DNA of 64,000 nucleotides from Aspidapion aeneum (taxonomy: Eukaryota > Arthropoda > Insecta > Coleoptera > Brentidae). Numbering within the stretch: position 1 is the stretch's first letter; every line of letters begins with the position of its first letter. The DNA is taken from the NCBI GenBank assembly GCA_963576565.1, contig OY755044.1, forward strand, positions 57,836,108-57,900,107, in the 5' to 3' direction. Of the stretch, positions 56,205 to 64,000 are shown piece after piece. A program made the position numbers and the translations under genes. Below the pieces are notes generated by a model that worked only from the letters and a program-made list of their open reading frames with translations, was not told the origin of the DNA and searched no databases.

Positions 56205-58748
56205 TTTTGACCTACCCTAGCAATATCGTCGTGATGTCTGTCTGTGTTGTGTGTGTATATATATATATCTGTCCGTAATGCGATAGCTCCTAAACCGCTT
56301 AACCGATTTACATGAAATTTTCAGGTAAAATAGTACTCCAAACTGCAACAAGCTGATTAGATTTTACTCAAAATTCGTGAATGCTAATGACAGTTTTTTG
56401 ACAGGTAAAAAGTTTAAAAAATGCTAACTTTTTAATGGAACGTCGCATCAATATGCGGTTTTCGGAATATAGTAGCGCGCGTTTTTTGAAAAAAATTATG
56501 TTATAACCGAAAAGTTCGTAGGAGCTTTCATTTCGGAGATATTTACAAAAAACTGTTTTCAAGGTTGATATAACGTGGAGTGTGCTAATGGGCTAGGAAG
56601 GTATCAGATCCGTCATGGATCCACATATTTAATTTCAAGACGCTTGTTTTCCTTAAGGTGTGGTTTCACACAGAAAAACTACAAAACTACTAAATACTTA
56701 TTATTATTATTATATATATTAAAACAATCCTATGAAATTTTCGTTTAATTGGTTAATAGTGCTTCAACTCTCCAAACAGAAAAGCCGCATTTTAAAATAA
56801 TAAAATAGAATATTCTGAATACCGGTTAAAACTGTTGGAACAATGACTAATAGTTAATCGTCCTCTACTATAGGAAAAAGGATTCCCTTTTTACCTGGGA
56901 ATATAGTCCAAGTAGCTCAAAACGAAACCCGGCCCTGCTAACACGAAATCCGTAATATGATGTCATACACCTGTAGCCACGTCCTGAAAAAATTGTGGGA
57001 AAGGGGGCCGTTCATAAATTATGTCGTCTAAATGAGTTTTTATCGCAAAAATGTGTTTTATACTTTATTGTCGGACAATTTTCGTTTTAACAATGTGTCC
57101 AACTCAGTGGGGTTTAATTAATGACAAACCCTTCAGCGACGTCCGTATATGGGGGTCAATTAAAAAATAAAATAAATAAAATCATTTTTGTCACTTGTTT
57201 TACCCAATTTTTTTTTCGAATATTAAAAAAATACATTTTTTAAAAAGCTTTTTTTTATACATTTCAAATCAAGTAATTTAAGCTTTGTTGTATTAAAATC
57301 GGATAAAAAACAAAAAAGATACAATTTGTTTTTAAATATGCTTTTCCGCCATATTGAATCCGCCATATTTAAAAAAACGCGATTATCACAATGACAATAA
57401 GTCAAAACCTGATCTGCTAGGTATGTTAAACAAATTTAAGTTACTTTTAAAATGTTCTTATGGTTTTCATTAATAGCATAATTTTTAAATATACCCCAAA
57501 GACCCCTATTTTTTTCCAGTTATTTGGACATAACTTATAATAATTAACGCATTGGAACATTTGAACTAGATTTGAATAAATAATCAAAATAACTATCTTT
57601 TTTATAAAAAATTTTCTAACTCTAATAGTTTTATAAATAAAATTTTTAAAAAAATTAAAAAATTACAATTTTTTTGATTTTTTTGACAAATACAAAAAAA
57701 TACATATTTTCTGATCAATACATTTTTAAGTACATTACAAAGCAAGTATTTTAAACTTTGTTCCATGAAAATCGGATAAGAAATAAAAAAGTATCAAGTA
57801 ATAGTTCTGTCCCTACATCCGAGATTCAAGCGATATGCTGCGTTTAATGAGAAGCAACACACTTGGTATGGATAGACATCGCCCGAACATTTTACGAAAG
57901 GGAACCACCCCCAAACCCTAGCAGAGGGGTGTTTCCCTCCCTTAAACCTGTTTTTTGACAGTTTTTTGCTAATAACTCGAAAACACTCAACTTTTCCAAA
58001 AATCTTCTGGAGATCATTTTTTAAGCGGATACAATTTTCTTTTCAACGATGTACGAAAAAAGTAGAACATTTTTAAAATATTATTTTTATATTTTTTTGT
58101 GGTATTTTTTATCCTTAACATTATTTTTTTCCCAAAAAATATTTTTGGTTAAAAGGTCGTTGTATACAGTTAAGTACTTATTAAGCCAAACATATTTTTT
58201 TTAAATTGCCACGCCGCCTTGAGATAAAAATAAATGTTTTTGTAGAAATCTTTAAATCAAACAAAAATGTTGAACATTCATTTTTGTAACTCAGTAGATA
58301 TAAATGAGAGTGAGTAAAAAATTACTTTTGGTTAGTAATAACTTAAGACTGATTTTTTCTAGTGGAGCTTCTTTAAAGTGGGGGTGGGGGGCATTCCTTT
58401 TCTCACCCCCCTCAAAAGTGCTCTCTTACAGTATTTTCCCAATTATTTGCACACTTTTAACTTGGCAAAAAACAACTAAGTAACAATTATTGAGGCTGAT
58501 GAAAAGTACTCTATAACGATGTGTTAGCTCCCGCTAAATTTCGCGGTGTAAATTTTAAAACCACACAATTGAATGACGGACAGAGTGCATTTTCGCGCAT
58601 TTTGGACATGCGCACCAAGAATCAGTGAGATCCTTTTTCGACCGCCTCGAGAAATGGCGTGTTAATTTACTTTCTCCAACTATTTCAAATGTCTACACTT
58701 GAAAGTGCTCGATTTTGGTGTACTGAAGCATAGAACTAGAAACTTCAG
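56205..58748. other. Unassigned AT-rich sequence
   Basis: 56262-56590 (GTCCGTAATGCGATAGCTCC, then CCGATTTACATGAAATTTTC) looks like an old transposon tail of a type common in insects, not assigned. 57180-57320 and 57680-57800 share a diverged unit ending in AAAATCGGATAA. No supported gene. Confidence 0.35.
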
Positions 58749-58822
58749 CCCTTCAGCTACGTGGTGACATCATTAGATCCAGATAGGGGCCCCTTGGAAG
58801 TGGAGAAATTGGCTGCAAACTG
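58749..58822 (+). CDS. Possible host exon (74 bp)
   Basis: Between CTTCAG and a good donor TG|GTGAGTGC, one frame is open and protein-like (PFSYVVTSLDPDRGPLEVEK). Entry is phase 0, matching the exit of 51486-51587; exit is phase 2. The acceptor lacks a clear pyrimidine tract and the piece is short, so this may be chance. Confidence 0.3.
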
Positions 58823-59473
58823 GTGAGTGCTTTGTCTCAGATTTCCGTTGTGTGGTGACCACAATTAACCTTATGGACCTTTTAATTATTTCGTAATTTC
58901 ATATCAATATATTTATGTTTGTTCGCGCTTTCATTAATTAAAATATATACAGTCCATTGCATTTATCGTTTTTCTTACTGCGGGCAAAACCCGATGTATT
59001 GTATAACACGCCCCCCTTACATCGGTGGCGCACCTTTTATAGACATTTAAATAAATGAGAAGTGTGGAAAAAACAATTTTTTTTAATTTTCTTAAATTTT
59101 ACTGTCCCATGTCTGGTTTTAAAACTTATTTTTAAAGCCGAAGAAATTTCCTTTCCAACGATTTACATTACTCCCCAAAGCAGCAGTAGATCTTGCATAG
59201 ACGCCCCAAAAATGGTCAAATTTGATATACTAAGTAATAAAAAATGTCGAGCAAAACATATAGGAGGGAGAACCAACCCTCCACCAAGAGTGGGCGGATG
59301 GTTCCCGTCGTTATATTTTCGGGGGAGTATACTGTATATTCATACCAAGTGTGTTGCTTCTTTCATTGAACGCAGTGTTTGTATTAGTACTGTTCCAACA
59401 TGGTTGTCTTAAATGAAGATTCAAATGTATACCAAATGCAAAGGGGATGCCTCCTCCCCCAATGTAAATGAAA

Positions 59474-59545
59474 AAATATAGGGGTAAAGTATACCCCTCG
59501 AAGATGGTTCGTGCTACAAAAATTTCAAGATAGCCAAAAAGTGTA
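59474..59545. repeat. Second copy of the TATAGGGGTAAA block
   Basis: About 70 bases similar to 52456-52520 (TACCCCTC, then AAGATAGCCAAAA). A fragment of the palindromic repeat at 52251. Confidence 0.6.
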
Positions 59546-59869
59546 CCCCTCGCAAACAAAATTGACGTGTTCGATCGTTTCTCCAAATTCGCACGTAAAA
59601 TACCCAAAAACACCACGTGGCTGAAGTTAGCTTCAGATTTAGATTCAGATTTACTTAAATTACAGTGGACCAGATAAATCTCGACAAAAAACGTTAAATA
59701 CGTTATTTAAAGGCTTGGAACCTTTACGAAAATAAATTTACGATAAAAATTGATTAAAAGAAAAAAGGTCGCCCCACCATCTGTAAAAGGTAGGTCTGTA
59801 GTACGATGGAAGTTATAAGTATAAATGACGAGTTTTTTTAGAAAATAAAAAAAAAATTATTCATTCTAC

Positions 59870-59871
<2 letters not shown>

Positions 59872-59944
<73 letters not shown>
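59872..59944. repeat. (GT)n microsatellite, ~36 units
   Basis: Uninterrupted GT run. The equivalent place in the right arm (about 61540) has none, so the run expanded within this arm. Confidence 0.97.
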
Positions 59945-59948
<4 letters not shown>

Positions 59949-60264
59949 ATTTAGGTTTTATGGCCTGGATCGAGCCAACTGGCCAGCATCTCTCATTGTT
60001 TATTACAATGGAGTAACCATCCTAGTTAACTCCATTATAGTGAGGAAATAAAACTTTATTTAAGAAATTATGTAGGCTTACAAATATCACATAAAAGTAG
60101 ATACAAATTTCTTTTATGTTTTTTTTGTATGGGTTTAATCTTTTGCCTTCTACTTTGTAAAGGCAAAGTTTTTCTTTAACTTTACTTTACACGTTACTAA
60201 TAAATATGTATTTGTGTATACTATATCGGTCAAGCATGGAGCAATTAAATCTGCGAGCTGAGCT

Positions 60265-60690
60265 ACGAGGAAAGTTATACAAATCCTAATTTTTTTATAA
60301 ATATTTTTGTTTGCAAAAATAATTATTTAAAAAAAAACACTGGGCTTTTTACAACTTCCCTCGTAGCTCAGCCCTTAGATCTAAAACATGTAAATCTAAT
60401 ACAAAAATTTATTGCCCATTTTATTGGTTAACTATTTGCCCCATAATGATTTTCGCATATCACCAATTTTTTGCAAAAATAATTATTAAAAAAACATTGG
60501 GCTTTTTACAACTTCCCTCGTAGCTTAGCTCTCAGATCTAAAACATGTAAAGCTAATACAAAAATTTATTGCCTATATTATTAGTTAATTATTTGACCCA
60601 AAATTATTTTCGCACATCGTCAATTTTCTGCAAACAAAAATATTTATAAAAAAATTGAGCTTTGTATAACTTCTCTCGTAGCTCAGTTTT
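60265..60690. repeat. ~158-bp tandem repeat, about three units
   Basis: ACTTCCCTCGTAGCTCAGC and variants at about 60353, 60512 and 60670, with GATCTAAAACATGTAAA and TACAAAAATTTATTGCC between. The first unit begins with the inverted form GAGCTACGAGGAAAGTTATA. Confidence 0.8.
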
Positions 60691-60722
60691 TTTTACGGGT
60701 ATGCGCACTCGCAAGGAGATCC

Positions 60723-61210
60723 CTATCACGCTCGAGAAGCGGCAAGTGCGCGGAAATGTTGGAATGTGTTGGTTTTGAAACGGTTCAGGTTGTAACCTGC
60801 AGGGAAATCTGTCGCAGGGAGTTTATTCCACAGCGATGCTGTTCTCCAGAGATATGAATTCTGATATAATGAGGTTCTTGGTGCCTCTATTTTGAAAATA
60901 AATTGATGGTTACCGTCTGTTTGACGTGTTCGCCTAGTAGGTGCTACTCCCGGGGGGATCATACGTGCCAACTCTTCAGAGCATATTCCGTGATAATACC
61001 TGTATAAGAGATATAGATCGCCCACAGTTCTTCGATGTTCGAGATTATCCAAGCTATGGGTAAGTGCGGGGTCATTGATCAGCTTGATATTTGGTCGAAT
61101 TTGGGCTTTTTAGAGTGTTAGCAGTTGGCTTGGTGTATACAGATGTCTTGTACGAAATAGCACCCCAAGCTTTTGGGAAGCTCGCAGATCTAATTGATCC
61201 ATGCTTGACC
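60723..61210 (-). pseudogene. LINE reverse transcriptase C-terminal fragment (CR1/Jockey-type)
   Basis: The open part (61052-60726) has the typical end of a non-LTR retrotransposon ORF2: LEHRRTVGDLYLLYRYYHG, then RTSLYQNSYLWRTASLWNKL and FKTNTFQHF. The frame extends upstream (KLINDPALTHSL) to about 61210 with a single TAA near 61110. Only about 160 residues of the protein are left; RT catalytic motifs and endonuclease are missing. It lies in the centre of the Mutator-like element, so it was either captured by it or inserted into it. Confidence 0.75.
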
Positions 61211-61242
61211 GATATAGTGTACACAAAGACATATTCATTATT

Positions 61243-61493
61243 CTGATAGGGTAGGTTACTGAAAAGTCCAATCCTTCTTTAAAATTATTTACAGACTACG
61301 CGTTTCGAACTAAACGTTCATCATCGGGGCTTACGAACCGCAACACATTTTCCTGTGTTGCGGTTCCTAAGCCCTGATGATGAACGTTTAGTTCGAAACG
61401 CGTAGGCTGTAAATAATTTTAAAGAAGGATTGGACTTTTCACTAACCTACCCTATCAGTATTATGCCCCTTCTTGAGAGTAGCTTAGACTTTA
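61243..61493. mobile_element. 251-bp insertion with 12-bp TSD in the right arm
   Basis: ATATTCATTATT is present at 61231-61242 and 61494-61505. The left arm of the host element has the uninterrupted site, which confirms the limits. The insert is a palindrome (CTGATAGGGTAGGTTACTGA at 61243, inverted to 61458) with arms of about 100 bases, plus a 35-base unpaired tail. Confidence 0.85.
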
Positions 61494-62015
61494 ATATTCA
61501 TTATTAACGTGTATAAGAAAAACTTTGCCTTTACAAAGTAGAATGAATAATTTTTAAATTTTCTAAAAAACCTCGCCATTTATACTTATAACTTCCATCG
61601 ACCTTCCTTTGACAGATGGTGGGGCGACGTTTTTTCTTTTAATCAATTTTTATCGTAAATTTATTTTCAGAAAGGTTCCAAGCCTTTAAATAACGTATTT
61701 AACGTTTTTTGTCAAGATTTATCTAGTCCGCTGTAATTTAAGTAAATCTGAAGCTAACTTCAGCCACGTAAAAACACCTCTGTTACCTTTTAGTTAGGAC
61801 ACCCTGTATATGGTTGTCCTGTAGACGGCACTAAATTATTGCGACTTAAAGTAAAACTTTGCAGCTTCCAAGCTTTTTGGCTCACTTCAACATAAATATT
61901 GACTTTGATTTTATTACAAACCATTCTACTGAAATTAATCTTCTAAACACACATGACAAAATGAAAATGCTACTTGGCCCGCGAATTCATAATGAATGGA
62001 ACTTGCCATACATAC

Positions 62016-62148
62016 CGTAATTGGTATGGGCAAAATAGCATTTAGGTGTTCTTCTTGATCGGTATGATACTTTCCCATGTCAAAATCGGGAGCCATTTCG
62101 AAGATTTCCGTTATTAGTTTGAGATTTTTTTGGTTGAGCATGTCGCAC
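62016..62148 (-). CDS. Host exon, 44 codons (133 bp)
   Basis: Minus-strand acceptor TTATTTTTGTAG and donor ACG|GTATGTATG. After one leading base (completing a codon from the previous exon) 44 codons are open: CDMLNQKNLKLITEIFEM, then a stretch with FDMGKYHTDQEEHLNAI and the end LPIPIT. The other two frames contain stops. Mixed codon composition and amino-acid content mark it as genuine coding sequence. I cannot name the protein. It exits in phase 0, compatible with the minus-strand exon 15683-15829, possibly with others between. Confidence 0.75.
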
Positions 62149-62625
62149 CTACAAAAATAATATACCCAGTAAGTAATATTGATCATTAAAACAAGACTTT
62201 GTATTTATAAGAGTTTTATAAATATTAGCAAAGTGGCATTTTCTCGTATCATTGCTGTCAATTTTTTACTGTAGGAAGTTCTTACAGCAATGTTATAAGA
62301 GATGCTTATTTAAAGAACTATAAGGCTGTTGTTATAGAACTTAATTGCTTTATTAAAAACAAGGGTTTTTAATTGTTTTTGATATGCTACTTTTGCCTTA
62401 GTTGACAATTCTTACAAGAAGAAAAGGTTCTTTTGTTTGACAAAGTTGGTAGGAGACACTAACAAAGATGAAATGTTTTTTATAGATATACCTGTAAGAT
62501 AATAATGCCCAAGTTTGACTAAAGGTAACTTTATTTAGCTGTATGAATACTGTAAAAGACCTTTGTGTAAGGCGACCTAAGAGAACGTCGCGCGACCATT
62601 TGTAATAATAATAAAAAAAATTGTG

Positions 62626-62918
62626 TATGTTTAAGACCACACGGCAGAAGTGTAAACAAGGCGAAATTAATATTGACAAAGTAATATACAAAGTAATAAC
62701 ATTTACATAATTATAATTGGGTATAAATTACTCTGGTAAATTTTGCTCTGAGTGGCCTTCATCTGCATCATCATATCGCTCTGCTGACTGTTCCTCTCAC
62801 AGTTAATCGACTCGAGCTAACTTTACCCGAATGAGCGTTACATAGCCGAGCGTGACGGCTCAGTTCAATTCAGTACCCACAAAAAGTGCTAAACGCGCCT
62901 AAAGAAGTTTACACTTTA
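62626..62918. repeat. Dispersed ~260-bp repeat (third copy)
   Basis: Independent copy of the repeat nested in both 7-kb elements; starts at GTTTAAGACCACACGGCAGA and ends AGTTTACACT. More diverged than the other two are from each other. Confidence 0.7.
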
Positions 62919-62941
62919 ATAAACAATAAAACCTAGCTTAC

Positions 62942-63115
62942 AAAACTAGGTACTGAGTCCGTTCCATCATTACATTCGGCAGTCATAAAACCGTACGATA
63001 AATTCAAATGCGTGCACAATCCAATACCAAAACTGTTTTGGTTAGAAGAAACGGCCAAATAACTAGTCCAAAAAACGTTGTTTGATTGGCGTAGTGATCG
63101 ATTCACTTCAGTCAT
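62942..63115 (-). CDS. Possible first coding exon or small ORF
   Basis: From ATG at 63113-63115 the minus strand is open for 58 codons, protein-like (MTEVNRSLRQSNNVFWTSYL, GLCTHLNLSYGFMTAE), to a donor-like TTTT|GTAAGC; without splicing it would end three codons later. An in-frame stop lies just upstream of the ATG. Its exit phase (0) does not fit the entry phase of 62016-62148, so a direct join is excluded unless another exon intervenes. Confidence 0.3.
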
Positions 63116-63959
63116 GTAATCATATGCAAGATAATTAAATTAAAAGTCCCGTAACTAAAAGAGAGGGTAGGTATCGCCGTCTCGCGTAAAGAAATATCAA
63201 AGCCAAAGCATGAATTCGAGAGCCCTAAATTAAAGTTGCATACAGAAAAAAGAGATTTGTAAATTACTTTGCGACATTCCTTATTGTATGTGAATTTTAT
63301 TTTAAAAAATTACGGCCACGCTAGTTTTATTTATTACACATTTTTTTTATAAAATTACATAGGATTATCGGAATACTCTTTTAATTTTAGTTTTTTAAAA
63401 TACAGATAGAATTACATTAATTTAATTTATATTCACAAACTATAAACCACTACAGACTGCCTAATAAACTAAATATAGTAAAAACTGAAACCGACCTGCA
63501 TTAGCACATATTTTTTGGCAAAACTTGTGAAAAAATATTTACATATACAAGTTTTATGTGAAATTTATACATTTATTTTTTTGTATTTTGTAATTTGTTT
63601 TTTACAAAGTATTTGCAAAATTACCTACATATTATAGAAAGCCTGAATATTTACAAAGTTTTTGGGATTTTATTCATTTTTAGGATATATAAATCGCGAT
63701 ACTTCTAAGAAGTTAGAAAAATCAAATTTTGTAGCTTCAACTTTGGTAGGTATTATAGTGTATGACCTTCTGTTATTTAAGAACCGCCTGAGCCGTCAGC
63801 AAGAAAACATTTCTGAGAATGATTAAAAAATTTCAACAAAAATTTACTGATGTATGGTGCAATTTTGATTACCCTTGATCCTCTCCCTAGGTACGGCCTT
63901 AAGAATCAGTGTAATTCAAGAAAGTTAATACATGCTACATATTAAAAAATATTTGTATA
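63116..63959. other. AT-rich sequence, no gene seen
   Basis: No exon, terminal repeat or tandem array recognised. Confidence 0.4.
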
Positions 63960-64000
63960 CAGTCGAACCTCTCTAACTCGAACCTTTAAGGTGGTCCCTG
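63960..64000. mobile_element. Start of a pogo/Tigger-type element cut by the window end
   Basis: TA followed by CAGTCGAACCTCTCTAACTC, a terminal repeat typical of pogo/Tigger elements and similar in form to the CAGTGAAACCTC end at 55557. The rest is outside the window. Confidence 0.6.

Larger units (their letters stand above)
59615..61769. mobile_element. Mutator-like element with ~600-bp TIRs and 9-bp TSD
   Basis: Left end ACGTGGCTGAAGTTAGCTTC is inverted at 61748-61769. AAAAACACC abuts both ends (59606-59614, 61770-61778). Arms run about 600 bases inward to ACTATATCGGTCAAGCATGG (60221 and inverted near 61212); the left arm contains a GT microsatellite that the right arm lacks, and the right arm contains a later insertion. 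The centre holds tandem repeats and a LINE fragment. No transposase. Confidence 0.9.

Noticed and set aside
59062..59616. Overlapping ORFs of about 100 residues on both strands
   Set aside because: Low-complexity and repeat-derived sequence, no domain, no splice context.

Overview
The window looks like an insect genome, most probably a beetle. The base composition is AT-rich. Every recognisable transposon (Osvaldo/Ulysses/Woot-like and other Ty3/gypsy, mariner, pogo, hAT-like MITEs, Mutator-like terminal-repeat elements, a CR1/Jockey-type LINE tail) belongs to an arthropod-type set, and the few cellular coding pieces are short exons between good splice sites. I saw no rRNA, tRNA, CRISPR or bacterial operon. 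The region is best read as large introns, or one large intron, filled with nested transposons.

Layout: 1-9,400 holds nested terminal-inverted-repeat elements: an 8-bp-TSD element with a C2H2 zinc-finger ORF, a Mutator-like MITE, and a decayed mariner whose catalytic spacing fits DD41D. 9,422-15,443 is a Ty3/gypsy element with two LTRs, a leucine-tRNA-type primer site, GTAT target duplications, a deleted gag and a long open pol. 15,683-15,829 (minus) is a coiled-coil host exon. 16,200-20,900 holds MITEs, a pogo-like remnant and a repeat-filled palindromic element with a 9-bp TSD.

21,138-28,139 and 28,404-35,381 are two ~7-kb copies of one composite element. Both are bounded by TTAA, carry the same nested MITEs and the same minus-strand candidate exons, but sit in unrelated flanks. 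Copy B lies inside what looks like a plus-strand exon. Next to it, 35,389-51,040 is a 15.65-kb minus-strand Ty3/gypsy element with ~3.29-kb LTRs, a lysine-tRNA-type primer site, a ~4.1-kb non-coding leader, and a gag-pol broken by frameshifts and stops but keeping an in-frame GGGAAAC slippery heptamer. Its AAGG duplication overlaps the TTAA of copy B, so the two insertions are back to back and separate the two halves of the same candidate exon by over 22 kb.

51,045-64,000 resumes host sequence with a clear plus-strand exon (51,486-51,587), a clear minus-strand exon (62,016-62,148), palindromic MITEs, a ~140-bp tandem satellite, a deleted pogo element keeping a CENP-B-type N-terminus, and a 2.15-kb Mutator-like element (9-bp TSD AAAAACACC) that contains a LINE 3' fragment and a later insertion. 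Autonomous enzymes are mostly dead; many short non-autonomous elements keep intact ends, suggesting mobilisation by enzymes encoded elsewhere.
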